Assembly (NCBI GenBank): GCA_006844765.1
Contig: SPJV01000212.1
Location: 1-60,730 of the forward strand
DNA from: Alphaproteobacteria bacterium
GTDB lineage: Bacteria; Pseudomonadota; Alphaproteobacteria; UBA8366; Aestuariispiraceae
DNA: 60,730 nt
Reading direction: 5' to 3'
The notes under the pieces were generated by a model. It saw nothing but the letters and a program-made list of their open reading frames with translations. It did not search any database and was not told the DNA's origin. Shown here piece by piece: positions 8,204-17,117 of this stretch (within the stretch, counting starts at the first letter, position 1; every line of letters starts with the position of its first letter). Both the position numbers and the translations under genes were made by a program.

Positions 8204-9817
8204 TCAGGACTCCACGGCCCGGCCTTTAAGCGCGAACAATCCCCGCGGCCGCCGTTGTATGAAAAGGATGATGAAAACCAGCACCAAAATCTTGGCGACG
8301 ACCGCACCGGTGAAGGGCTCCATAAACTTGTTGGCGACCCCCAATGTCATCGCGCCGACCAGTGTCCCCCATAGATTTCCGACTCCACCGAAGACAACCA
8401 CCATGAAGCTATCGACGATATAGGCCTGACCGAGATTGGGGCCGACATTGGTCAACTGGCTGAGGGCGACGCCGCCGACACCGGCAATGCCGGATCCCAG
8501 CCCAAAGGTCAGCGCATCGACCCGTCCTGTCCTGATCCCCATAGAGCTTGCCATCGCCCGGTTCTGAGTGACCGCCCGCATTTGCAGCCCAAGCGGTGTT
8601 CGTTTCAAAACCAACAACAGGGCAACAAAGACCAGTATACAGAAAGCGATGATGTAAAGCCGGTTATAGGTCAGGGACAATGCGCCGTTGACCGCATAAA
8701 AGCCGCTCATCCAATCGGGTGTCGTAACCGGCTGATTGAGCGGAGAGAAGATCGTGCGAACCGCCTGTTGTAAGAACAGGCTGACCCCGAAAGTGGCCAG
8801 CAAGGTCTCCAGGGGTCGACCATAGAGCAGCCGAATGATGGACCGCTCAATCGCGATTCCGACCAAACCTGTGACAATGAATGCCGCCGGAATCGCAACG
8901 AAGAGCGAGTATTCGATGGCGTTTGGCATCAGGCTTTGAACGACGAAAGTGGTATAGGCGCCAAGCATCAACATCTCGCCATGGGCCATGTTGATGACCC
9001 CCATCACCCCGAAGGTGATCGCCAGGCCAACCGCGGCAAGCATCAAGACCGCGCCGAGGCTTAGCCCGAAAAAGATTGTCTCAATCAGCGAATAGATGGC
9101 TTTTTGATTTTCGATTGATTCCAGTGCCTGCTGTGCGGCGGCGGCTAGGGCCGGATCATCTTTTTGGTCGGCGGCACGCCCGAGGACCTGCCAAATGCTT
9201 GGATCCATTGAGCCGCTCAAGGTGGAAACCGCAGCGATCCGCGCGGCTGGGTCATCGCCGATAACTTTCAGGGCCGCGAGTGAGTGCGTGAGGGATTCGC
9301 GGATATCGGCATCGTCTTCTTGTGCGAGTGCCTTTTCAAGCAAACCAACCATCGCCGGGGATGGATTGGCCAGTATCGTCCGGGCAGCTTTCAACCGCGT
9401 TTCTGTCGAATCTGAGAACAACTGAAGGGCGCCCAACGCCGTCTTAACGATACCGCGCAGTTTGTTATTGATCCGAATTTTCTTAACGCCGCGCTTCTTC
9501 ACTTTTTCCAGCGCGCTACCGGTCAAGGCATCGGTCGTTAAATAGCCGCCTTCTGTCTTCTCCACAGTCACGATGGCGCCGGTTTTCTTGTTTCTGAAAA
9601 GGCCGCCTTCTAAATAGGCGCTCAAGAGATCAACAGCGCGTGGGTCGCCCGATGCAACAATCTCTGCAATAGCCGCTTCTTTAACGGAAAATGACTTCTC
9701 GGTCAGCTTGGCGACAGCGGCGTCCAGGTCCGAGGCGGCCACGGCCGTGTTTGGCACTTGCACAGCGGCAAGAAATCCCAAAACAACAACGATGGCGCGG
9801 GCAAATGCGCGAAACAT
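8204..9817 (-). CDS. urtB: urea ABC transporter permease UrtB with periplasmic N-domain
   Basis: LivH-type permease of 537 residues from the chosen start. The first ~25 residues form a signal peptide ending near AVAA. Residues ~30-240 form the soluble N-terminal extension usual for UrtB, in which residues such as SDTETRLKAART suggest HEAT-like helices. The membrane part follows (GVMGVINMAHGEML, then AVTQNRAMASSMGIRTG). The ATG at 9817 has a GAGG ribosome-binding site. A GTG 18 codons upstream is less likely. Confidence 0.94.
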   Translation of the reverse strand: MFRAFARAIVVVLGFLAAVQVPNTAVAASDLDAAVAKLTEKSFSVKEAAIAEIVASGDPRAVDLLSAYLEGGLFRNKKTGAIVTVEKTEGGYLTTDALTGSALEKVKKRGVKKIRINNKLRGIVKTALGALQLFSDSTETRLKAARTILANPSPAMVGLLEKALAQEDDADIRESLTHSLAALKVIGDDPAARIAAVSTLSGSMDPSIWQVLGRAADQKDDPALAAAAQQALESIENQKAIYSLIETIFFGLSLGAVLMLAAVGLAITFGVMGVINMAHGEMLMLGAYTTFVVQSLMPNAIEYSLFVAIPAAFIVTGLVGIAIERSIIRLLYGRPLETLLATFGVSLFLQQAVRTIFSPLNQPVTTPDWMSGFYAVNGALSLTYNRLYIIAFCILVFVALLLVLKRTPLGLQMRAVTQNRAMASSMGIRTGRVDALTFGLGSGIAGVGGVALSQLTNVGPNLGQAYIVDSFMVVVFGGVGNLWGTLVGAMTLGVANKFMEPFTGAVVAKILVLVFIILFIQRRPRGLFALKGRAVES

Positions 9818-9861
9818 CGGTCGATACCTCAATGAGTTTTTGAAGAAATAGGATGCTGTGA

Positions 9862-9894
9862 GGGGCGGCACGGCTTCATTGCCGCCGCCGCCCC
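9862..9894 (-). other. intercistronic hairpin between urtA and urtB
   Basis: GGGGCGGC and GCCGCCCC form an 8-bp perfect stem with a 17-nt loop just after the urtA stop. There is no T-run, so it is more likely an mRNA-stabilising or partially attenuating element that raises binding-protein dosage over the membrane subunits than a full terminator. That role is inferred. Confidence 0.55.
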
Positions 9895-9909
9895 GTCACG
9901 ATAGCAAGA

Positions 9910-11214
9910 TCAGTAATTCTGACCCGAGCACTTGCTCGTTTCGATATTGAAGTTGCCGCAGAAAATCGGCTTCGTCCAATCAGCTACAAGCATTTTTGAA
10001 TCCGGCAGGAAGTCGGTCCAAGCATCGCCGATCACACCCTTCGGGGTGGACCAGACTGTTTCGAACTGACCATCTTCCTGGATCTCACCGATCAGAACCG
10101 GCTTGGTCAGGTGGTGGTTGGTGTTCATGACAGCAATGCCACCTGTCAGGTTCGGGAAGGTGATGCCGTACATGGCTTCACGAACCGTGTCGACTTCGGT
10201 CGTGCCAACGGCTTCAACCGCCTTAACCCACATGTTGAAACCGATATAGTGGGCTTCCATTGGGTCATTGGTGACGCGCTCTTCGCTACCGATGAAGGCA
10301 TGCCATTTTTCAATGAAGGCATCATTGGCTTCAGATTCGGCGCTCATGAAGTAGTTCCACGCGGCCAGGTGACCAACCAACGGACCTGTATCGATACCGG
10401 ACAGTTCTTCTTCCCCGACGGAGAAGGCGATGACCGGAATGTCTGAAGCAGCAACGCCTTGGTTGCCCAGTTCCTTGTAGAAAGGAACATTCGCATCGCC
10501 ATTGACGGTGGAGACCACGGCGGTCTTCTTACCAGCGGAACCGAAGGTTTTGATGTCGCTCACGATCGTTTGCCAGTCGGAATGACCGAAGGGCGTGTAG
10601 TTGATCATGATGTCTTCAGCCGGAATGCCTTTGTCCAGAAGATACTGTTCCAGGATCTTGTTGGTCGTGCGCGGATAGACATAGTCGGTACCGGCCAGAA
10701 CGAAGCGTTTGACGGATCCGCCTTCTTCACTCAGCAGGTAGTCAACGGCGGGGATCGCCTGTTGGTTCGGCGCGGCGCCGGTGTAGAACACATTTTTGGA
10801 AGATTCTTCACCTTCATACTGAACCGGATAGAACAGCATGCCGTTCAGTTCTTCAACGACCGGAAGAACGGACTTGCGGGACACGGATGTCCAGTTTCCG
10901 AAGATCACATCGACCTTATGAACTTCCAAAAGCTCACGGGCTTTCTCGGCAAACAGCGGCCAGTCCGAAGCCGGATCGACAACGACGGCTTCCAGTTTCT
11001 TGCCAAGCAGTCCGCCTTTTGCGTTTTGCTCTTCAACCAGCATAAGAACCGTGTCCTTCAGCGTGGTCTCTGAAATTGCCATGGTCCCTGACAGAGAATG
11101 CAGGACACCAACCTTAATTGTTTCTTCGGCCTGTGCGGCGCTCAATGCGACGCCAGCAGCAAGCGCGGTCGCGGCTCCCACCTGAAAAACCCTGTTCACA
11201 ATTGACTTCATCAT
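9910..11214 (-). CDS. urtA: urea ABC transporter substrate-binding protein UrtA
   Basis: Periplasmic urea-binding protein, 434 residues, with a cleavable signal peptide (cut near AAQAEE). The mature start IKVGVLHSLSGTMAISE and the segments FGNWTSVSRKSVLPV and MLFYPVQYEGEESS are characteristic of UrtA/FmdD proteins. Two adjacent ATGs follow AAGGAG, and either could be used. It is the first gene of the urt-ure unit, 46 bp downstream of a sigma-54 promoter. Confidence 0.96.
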   Translation of the reverse strand: MMKSIVNRVFQVGAATALAAGVALSAAQAEETIKVGVLHSLSGTMAISETTLKDTVLMLVEEQNAKGGLLGKKLEAVVVDPASDWPLFAEKARELLEVHKVDVIFGNWTSVSRKSVLPVVEELNGMLFYPVQYEGEESSKNVFYTGAAPNQQAIPAVDYLLSEEGGSVKRFVLAGTDYVYPRTTNKILEQYLLDKGIPAEDIMINYTPFGHSDWQTIVSDIKTFGSAGKKTAVVSTVNGDANVPFYKELGNQGVAASDIPVIAFSVGEEELSGIDTGPLVGHLAAWNYFMSAESEANDAFIEKWHAFIGSEERVTNDPMEAHYIGFNMWVKAVEAVGTTEVDTVREAMYGITFPNLTGGIAVMNTNHHLTKPVLIGEIQEDGQFETVWSTPKGVIGDAWTDFLPDSKMLVADWTKPIFCGNFNIETSKCSGQNY

Positions 11215-11259
11215 TTTTCTCCTTGTGACGACGGCTTGATCGCCGTTTGTTGCTGCAGC

Positions 11260-11274
11260 GCAATATGCGTGCCA
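11260..11274 (-). promoter_or_regulatory. sigma-54 promoter of urt-ure operon
   Basis: Read on the minus strand this is TGGCACG-CATA-TTGC, an exact match to the core of the sigma-54 consensus (TGGCACG-N4-TTGC) with the GG and GC dinucleotides 10 nt apart. Transcription would begin near 11249, about 35 nt before the urtA ATG. Urea uptake driven by sigma-54 and NtrC under nitrogen limitation is established for this family. NtrC sites were not identified here. Confidence 0.9.
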
Positions 11275-11357
11275 GTAGCGTCACAAGAATGATTTGATAA
11301 AAATATGTTTGTTTTCAGATATATAAAGTCACGATCGCAGAATCTCCTCTAACTCAG

Positions 11358-11380
11358 AAATTGTGCGACGCGACAAATTT
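11358..11380. promoter_or_regulatory. PhaR-like TGC-rich palindrome upstream of urtA
   Basis: A near-palindrome, AAATTGTGCGACGCGACAAA plus TTT, with TTGT and ACAA half-sites flanking a GC-rich core. Its layout matches the sites at 32717-32739, 32813-32834 and 41751-41786, which lie next to acyl-CoA/polyester genes. Assignment to PhaR or another regulator is inferred. Confidence 0.4.
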
Positions 11381-11383
11381 AGG

Positions 11384-11417
11384 CTAAAAAATAGGCAATA
11401 TAGTAATGTGCCTATTT
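11384..11417 (-). terminator. Rho-independent terminator of the 75-residue gene
   Basis: On the minus strand AAATAGGCA and TGCCTATTT form a 9-bp perfect inverted repeat with an 11-nt loop, continued by a run of six T. It lies just downstream of the stop at 11433 and insulates that gene from the urt promoter region. Confidence 0.7.
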
Positions 11418-11432
11418 AATAATCGTTTTATA

Positions 11433-11660
11433 TCAGCTTTTATCCTCAACCACCTGCGTCATCGGTTCTGTTGAATTGCAGGCCCAGCGATACTCCAACC
11501 AGTCCTTTCGACGCGCGGCACGACTTTGATACTCGCCTTTTTCAATGGCCGCTGCCACTTGGCAGTTTGACTGAGCTGAAAAGCGATGATCCCGCTCGAA
11601 TTCCTGGCAATGGGTCACGCCAGAGAAGGTGGCGCAGGCCACCAGCACCAAAACATACAT
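11433..11660 (-). CDS. small secreted protein, unknown
   Basis: A 75-residue protein with a hydrophobic N-terminus (MYVLVLVACATFSGVTHC) consistent with a signal peptide. The mature part is polar and has three cysteines in the pattern HCQEF, NCQVA and ACNST. GGGAGG stands before the ATG at good distance and a terminator follows, so this is a real gene. I do not recognise a family. Cys residues may make disulfides in the periplasm. Confidence 0.65.
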   Translation of the reverse strand: MYVLVLVACATFSGVTHCQEFERDHRFSAQSNCQVAAAIEKGEYQSRAARRKDWLEYRWACNSTEPMTQVVEDKS

Positions 11661-11764
11661 AACAAATACCTCCCGCTCTCATCGACCTGTTTTGTTTTTT
11701 CGGTCGACATATTGAGGAGAGTGTAGGCCAAAACCGGTCTGTCTCAAAATGCTATGAAGGTTTC

Positions 11765-14209
11765 TTAGACTTTCATGCGCGCCATTGTGGGATCGTATAG
11801 CGGTTTCAGGTGGAGCTGGGCCGGCACCCGGTCACCGGCAACTTCCAATTCATAAGTGCCGTTTTCCAGATAGGCGCGGTCGACACCGTCTGGATTGCGC
11901 ACATAGCCAAAGCCGATTGCCTTGCCGATGGTGTGGCCGAAGCCGGCGCTGGAAAGCCAGCCGGCGCGCTTGCCATTGCGGTAGATCGTCTCCCGCCCCA
12001 ACAGAATGCAGTCGGGGTCATCGACGGTGAAGCCGGCAAGGCGCTTCTTAACGCCGTCCTGGCGTTGCGCCGCAAGCGCGTCCCGCCCCTTGAAAGCAAT
12101 ATTCGTCTTCAGCTTGGCCGCCCAGTCCAACCCGGCTTCAACCGGTGTGTGATCCGGGCCGATATCAGCACCCCAGGCCCTGTACCCTTTTTCAAGCCGA
12201 AGCGTTTCAATGGCGCGATAGCCGGCATTTACCATGCCATGCGGTGTCCCAGCCTCGCTCAAGGCTTCGAAGACGGCAATTGCACTCTCTACCGGGACAT
12301 GAAGTTCCCAACCAAGCTCACCGACATAGCTCACTCTCAGGGCAAGGACCGGGGCGCCTTTTATGGCGATTGTCTCAGCGGTTCCGAAGGGAAGTGCCTC
12401 GTTTGAGACGTCATCGGATGTCACGGCTTGCAGAATATCCCGGGCGCGCGGCCCCATCAGCGATAAGACTGCATAGGCCGACGTGACGTCGCTTAAATGC
12501 GCATTGGCACCTTCCGGCAGGTTACGCTCGATCCAGGAGAAATCATGGGTCGCAAAGCCTGTTCCGGTCACAAGGTAGTAGCGATTGTCCCCTGTCTTCG
12601 CGACCGTCAAATCGCATTCGATTCCGCCGTGATCATTCAACATCTGGGTATAGATCAGGGAGCCGACCGGTTTGCGAACATCATTTGCGCAGATCCAGTC
12701 GAGGGCGGATTCGGCATCCGGTCCGGTCAGCTCGAACTTCGCAAAGCTTGATTGGTCAAACAGGGTAGCCGCTTCCCGCGTGGCCTTGTGCTCTCGGCCC
12801 ACAGCCTCGAACCAATTGGGACGTTCGAAGCTGTAGACGTCTTTCGGCGTTTCCCCGGCACCGGCGAACCAATTCGCCCGCTCCCATCCGAGTTTCTCCC
12901 CGAAGCAGGCGCCGGCTTGTTCCAGATGCCTGTATAAGGGCGAGCGGCGACAGGGCCGCGCGCTGTCATGTTCCTCACTCGGCCAGCCGATGGTGTAGTG
13001 CTTGCCATAAAGCTCCAAGGTCCGGGCCCGCACCCAATCGGTGTCAAAATGCGGGCGGCCGAACCGGCGGATATCGACGGGCCAGAGGTCAAAGGGCGGC
13101 TCACCCTTTGCGACCCATTCGGCGAGCGCCATACCGGCGCCACCGGCGGAAGCGATGCCGAACGCATTGAAGCCGGCCCCGACGAAGAAGCCGCGCAGCT
13201 CCGGCGCTTCACCCAAGATAAAATTGCCGTCCGGTGTAAAGCTTTCCGGTCCATTGATGAACTGCTTAACCCCGGCCTCTGCCAAGGCTGGTACCCGGCC
13301 CATCGCCAATTCCAGGATCTGCTCAAAATGATCGACATCATTGTCGAGCAGGCTGAAGTTGAAGCCTTCCGGGATACCGTCAACCGCCCAGGGGATCGGG
13401 TTGGGCTCATAGCCGCCCATGCTGAGACCGCCGACCTCTTCCTTATAATAGGTGAGCCTGTCCGGGTCGCGGAGCGTGGGGAGGTCTGACGTCACCCCTT
13501 CGATACGGTCGGTCACAAGATATTGGTGTTGGACCGAGACCAGCGGCACTGTCACACCTACGCTGCGGCCCAGATCGCGCGACCATTGGCCGGCGCAGCA
13601 GACCACCACATCACAGTCGATCCGGCCCTTGTCGGTGATGACAGCACTCACCCGGCCATTTTCAACCTCGATCTTCAGGACATTGGTTTCTTCCATGATC
13701 GTGACACCGGCATTTCGTGCGCCCCTGGCCATCGCCTGGGTGATGTCGGACGGATTGGCCTGTCCATCGGTCGGCAAAAAGGCCGCGCCGACCACATCAT
13801 CGATCTGCATCAGGGGCCAAAGGTCCCGCGCTTCTTCAGGCGTAAGCAGCTGCATGTCCAGGCCGAAAGAATGCGCCGTCGTTGCCTGTCGTTTGACCTC
13901 GATCCAGCGGTCTTGATTACAGGCTAGCCGCAATCCGCCATTGCGCTTCCAACCGGTGGCGAGGCCGGTTTCTTCTTCCAGTCGGTCATAGAGGGCAACG
14001 GAGTAACCAAGGAGCTCCGTGATATTGGCGTTGGACCGTAACTGTCCAACCAATCCTGCCGCATGGAAGGTCGTGCCGGATGTCAGCCTGTGCCTTTCCA
14101 GCAAGACCGTGTCGGTCCAACCGAGCTTACCCAGATGATAGGCGGTCGAACAGCCGATGATACCGCCGCCGATGATAACCGCCTTGGCGCTGGTCTTCTG
14201 TTGGGTCAT
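11765..14209 (-). CDS. dimethylglycine/sarcosine-dehydrogenase-like flavoprotein
   Basis: An 814-residue protein of the DAO / FAO_M / GCV_T family that oxidatively demethylates N-methylated glycines and passes the one-carbon unit to tetrahydrofolate. Residues ~8-40 form the FAD dinucleotide fold (VIIGGGIIGCSTAYHLGKLG) and THAAGL-type sequence (TTFHAAGLVGQLR) supports covalent-FAD members. The C-terminal half is the folate-binding aminomethyltransferase-like region (ETLRLEKGYRAWGADIGPDH). It is the last gene of the amine-uptake operon. Dimethylglycine, sarcosine or a related N-methyl compound is the likely substrate; the exact one is open. Confidence 0.88.
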   Translation of the reverse strand: MTQQKTSAKAVIIGGGIIGCSTAYHLGKLGWTDTVLLERHRLTSGTTFHAAGLVGQLRSNANITELLGYSVALYDRLEEETGLATGWKRNGGLRLACNQDRWIEVKRQATTAHSFGLDMQLLTPEEARDLWPLMQIDDVVGAAFLPTDGQANPSDITQAMARGARNAGVTIMEETNVLKIEVENGRVSAVITDKGRIDCDVVVCCAGQWSRDLGRSVGVTVPLVSVQHQYLVTDRIEGVTSDLPTLRDPDRLTYYKEEVGGLSMGGYEPNPIPWAVDGIPEGFNFSLLDNDVDHFEQILELAMGRVPALAEAGVKQFINGPESFTPDGNFILGEAPELRGFFVGAGFNAFGIASAGGAGMALAEWVAKGEPPFDLWPVDIRRFGRPHFDTDWVRARTLELYGKHYTIGWPSEEHDSARPCRRSPLYRHLEQAGACFGEKLGWERANWFAGAGETPKDVYSFERPNWFEAVGREHKATREAATLFDQSSFAKFELTGPDAESALDWICANDVRKPVGSLIYTQMLNDHGGIECDLTVAKTGDNRYYLVTGTGFATHDFSWIERNLPEGANAHLSDVTSAYAVLSLMGPRARDILQAVTSDDVSNEALPFGTAETIAIKGAPVLALRVSYVGELGWELHVPVESAIAVFEALSEAGTPHGMVNAGYRAIETLRLEKGYRAWGADIGPDHTPVEAGLDWAAKLKTNIAFKGRDALAAQRQDGVKKRLAGFTVDDPDCILLGRETIYRNGKRAGWLSSAGFGHTIGKAIGFGYVRNPDGVDRAYLENGTYELEVAGDRVPAQLHLKPLYDPTMARMKV

Positions 14210-14218
14210 TGCGTTTCC

Positions 14219-15109
14219 TCAGCCTTGATTGAAGGTCTTCACGGTCTCTCCAAAACGAGACAGGTTTTCCGCCGTGTAGGCGGCATAGTCGAAATCGAGT
14301 TCGGAATGGATTTCCGACACCATGCTCCACATCGTCTCCCGCAAGAGGGATGCACATTTCATGGCGCCATAGCGGCGGCGCAGCGCGTCATCAATGGGAC
14401 GCTCGAAATAGGTTTCCAGCATCCAGTCTTCCTGGTCCGCGCTCAGCCCGTTATTGGAGGCGAGCCCTCCCAGATCGAAGAGCGGGCTGTTGAACCCGGC
14501 GTAATCCCAATCGACCAACCAGACCCGATCGCCTGCATCAATGAAGTTCGCCGGCAGCAGGTCGTTATGGCCGAAAACGACATCGATGGGACCTACCGTT
14601 CGCTCCAAATCCTCTGCGATTTTTAGAAGATCCGGCAATCGTGACAGATGGGCGCTGTCTCCCGCCCGTAGTGTTTGGGCATAGTCCCGGATGACATGAA
14701 AGACCCAGAAGATCAGTACCGGCCCCGCCAAATGCGTCGGTATCTCCCGATGACAGCGGGCGACGAGGGGAAGCAGGCGTTCCAACATGCCGGGGGCTCG
14801 GACATCTTCCTCGCTCAAGGTCTTACCCTCGATAAAGTCGATGATCAGGGCTCCCGGTTCCTGATATCGGACGGCGGGGGAAATCCCGGCGGCTTCCGCA
14901 GCCCGGCTGGCGGCCAACTCATTAAAGCGCATGACCTGGTGAACCGGGATGTCATCGCCGATCCGAACCACATATTTCCGGCCCTGATCCTCAACCACAA
15001 AGTTCACATTGGTGATGCCGCCTCCCAGCGGTTCAGGGGATACCGGGCCTTTCCAAAAAGGCAAAGTGGCAGCGCGTTCCGCCGGTGTGGTGCCTGGTGC
15101 ATCTGTCAT
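14219..15109 (-). CDS. choline/ethanolamine kinase-like phosphotransferase
   Basis: A 296-residue small-molecule kinase of the LicA/APH fold. Brenner's motif is present as FGHNDLLPANFI, the metal-binding DFG equivalent as WLVDWDYAG, and the N-terminal glycine loop as PLGGGITNVNF. It is separated by 1 bp from the permease gene and by 9 bp from the flavoprotein, so it is part of the operon. Members of the family phosphorylate choline or ethanolamine. Here the substrate may be the imported amine or a product of it, which is inference. Confidence 0.85.
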   Translation of the reverse strand: MTDAPGTTPAERAATLPFWKGPVSPEPLGGGITNVNFVVEDQGRKYVVRIGDDIPVHQVMRFNELAASRAAEAAGISPAVRYQEPGALIIDFIEGKTLSEEDVRAPGMLERLLPLVARCHREIPTHLAGPVLIFWVFHVIRDYAQTLRAGDSAHLSRLPDLLKIAEDLERTVGPIDVVFGHNDLLPANFIDAGDRVWLVDWDYAGFNSPLFDLGGLASNNGLSADQEDWMLETYFERPIDDALRRRYGAMKCASLLRETMWSMVSEIHSELDFDYAAYTAENLSRFGETVKTFNQG

Positions 15110-15110
15110 A

Positions 15111-17114
15111 TCAAGTCTCCAATCCCAGCCGTCTCTTGGCGCGAAGCGATCCAGCGGCGATCAAGCGGTCGGCAATGATCGCGATACAGGCGACCGACAC
15201 GCCGGCGATGATGCCGCGGCCGGTATCCGCCTTTGTAAGGGCGATATAGACCTCCTGCCCCAATTCTCGTGTACCGACCAGCGCGGTGATCACCAACATC
15301 GAAAGCGCCAGCATGATGGTCTGGTTGATGCCGAGCATGATTTCGGGAAGGGCGAGGGGCAGTTTGATACGCCATAAAAGCTGGCGCTTCGTGCAACCTG
15401 AAACGATCCCGGCTTCGATCAAATGAGGATCGATAGAGCGGATGCCATGAGCTGTGTATCGCACCGCCGGTGCCAGGGCATATAGCACAACCGCGATCAT
15501 GGCGGAAAAGTCACCGACCCTGAACAGCATCACAACCGGGATCAGATATACAAAGCTCGGCAGGGTCTGCAGCGTGTCGATAAAGGCGGCGACGATCCGG
15601 TCCGCCTGCTTGTTCTGAGCGGCCAGGATCCCGATGGGAATACCGATTATGCCGGCAATCACGACGGAGACACCGCAGAGATAAACCGTCACCATCGCCT
15701 TGGCCCAAAGGCCGTTTACCAGAATAAAGAGGGTGAGCGCGAAGCAGAGCAACGCCAGCTTGAACCGCCCAAGCTGCCAGCCAGCGATTGTCACCAGAAC
15801 CAAAACCCAAGGCCAGGGCAGTCCAAGCAGGAAGCGTTTCACAGGCACCAGGAAGGTCACCAGCATGAACGTCTTGGCGGCTTCCAACTGGTCAAAGAAA
15901 GTGACATTTATCCATTTGACCAGATCTTCCCAGAAAGGGCCGGTCGTGATCTCCATCACTGACGGATAGGTTTGGAACGGCGTCGCGAAAATGCCGGCGA
16001 TCCCAGTTCCCAGGACAATCAGAACACAGGTCAGCATCCAAGGGTGACGACGGATGAAACGGGTCTCAAGCTCCATATGCTCCGGGGGCGCCCGGTCAGC
16101 GAAGGCCTGGCTTAACCGGTCCAGCGCGATGGCAAGAACGACGATGGCCACGCCGGCCTCCAACCCGCCGCCGATATCCAGCCGGCGCAGCGAGGTCAAA
16201 ACATCATAGCCCAGTCCGCCCGCTCCAATCATGGACGCGATAATCACCATATTCAGCGACAACATGATGACCTGGTTAACCCCAACCATGAGGCCACGCG
16301 CGGCAGAGGGAACCATCACCTTCCACAGCATTTGGCGCCCAGTGCAGCCAGCCATCACGCCGAACTCTCGGATCTCCGGCGAAACCCCTTGTAGGGCCAA
16401 AATGGTAATCCGGACCATCGGCGGCATGGCGTAGACCACCGTCGCAACCAGGGCAGAGACAGGCCCAAAGCCGAACAGGAACAGGATCGGGACCAGATAG
16501 GCGAAGATCGGGACGGTCTGCATCAAGTCAAGGATTGGTTGAAGCAGTCGGTTGAACCATTGCCAGCGGTATCCCGCGATCCCGAGCAACAGACCTCCTG
16601 TAACGCCTAAGGGCACCGCAATCGCGATGGAGGCAAGCGTGACCATGGCGCTCTGCCATTGACCGAATATCGCCAGATAGGCGAAGCAGCCACCGACCAA
16701 AGCGGCCAGTTTCCAATTTTTCGCGTAATATCCCATCGCGAAGACGATGGCGATCACGGCGATCCAGGTAAGCGGCGGCAGATGTTGAACGGCTTCATCA
16801 CCCAGGCCCTCGACCCAGCCGGTGACCAGGACGGATTTGACCAAGAGATAGGGTTGTTCGATCAACCAGGAGAGACCGCGCGTCAGGTCTTTGAAGGTGA
16901 ACAGGCCGAAATGCGCACCCTCCACCAGCCAATCCATAAAGACTGAGACATCCTTTTTCATCGGGATACGCAGATCACGTGGCACCTTCATCAACCATTT
17001 GGCGCCCATCGCCTTCGACCAGCCTTTGGCATATTGGGCCAGGACCAGGGAAACCGCGAAGGCACCAATCCAGAACCATGCAACAGGGCCTATCTTGCGA
17101 AGGTCGAAGCCCAT
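15111..17114 (-). CDS. quaternary-amine ABC transporter, fused double permease
   Basis: A 667-residue permease containing two ProW/OpuAB-type membrane domains in tandem. Both carry the EAA-like cytoplasmic loop (REFGVMAGCTGRQMLWKVMVP and HLIEAGIVSGCTKRQLLW) and the repeated IDLMQTVPIFAYLVP / IDTLQTLPSFVYLIP segment. The N-terminal ~110 residues are an extra domain with one membrane segment. Length and two-domain layout resemble the permease of TMAO/glycine-betaine importers (TmoW type). One gene thus replaces a homodimer. Confidence 0.88.
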   Translation of the reverse strand: MGFDLRKIGPVAWFWIGAFAVSLVLAQYAKGWSKAMGAKWLMKVPRDLRIPMKKDVSVFMDWLVEGAHFGLFTFKDLTRGLSWLIEQPYLLVKSVLVTGWVEGLGDEAVQHLPPLTWIAVIAIVFAMGYYAKNWKLAALVGGCFAYLAIFGQWQSAMVTLASIAIAVPLGVTGGLLLGIAGYRWQWFNRLLQPILDLMQTVPIFAYLVPILFLFGFGPVSALVATVVYAMPPMVRITILALQGVSPEIREFGVMAGCTGRQMLWKVMVPSAARGLMVGVNQVIMLSLNMVIIASMIGAGGLGYDVLTSLRRLDIGGGLEAGVAIVVLAIALDRLSQAFADRAPPEHMELETRFIRRHPWMLTCVLIVLGTGIAGIFATPFQTYPSVMEITTGPFWEDLVKWINVTFFDQLEAAKTFMLVTFLVPVKRFLLGLPWPWVLVLVTIAGWQLGRFKLALLCFALTLFILVNGLWAKAMVTVYLCGVSVVIAGIIGIPIGILAAQNKQADRIVAAFIDTLQTLPSFVYLIPVVMLFRVGDFSAMIAVVLYALAPAVRYTAHGIRSIDPHLIEAGIVSGCTKRQLLWRIKLPLALPEIMLGINQTIMLALSMLVITALVGTRELGQEVYIALTKADTGRGIIAGVSVACIAIIADRLIAAGSLRAKRRLGLET

Positions 17115-17117
17115 TTA

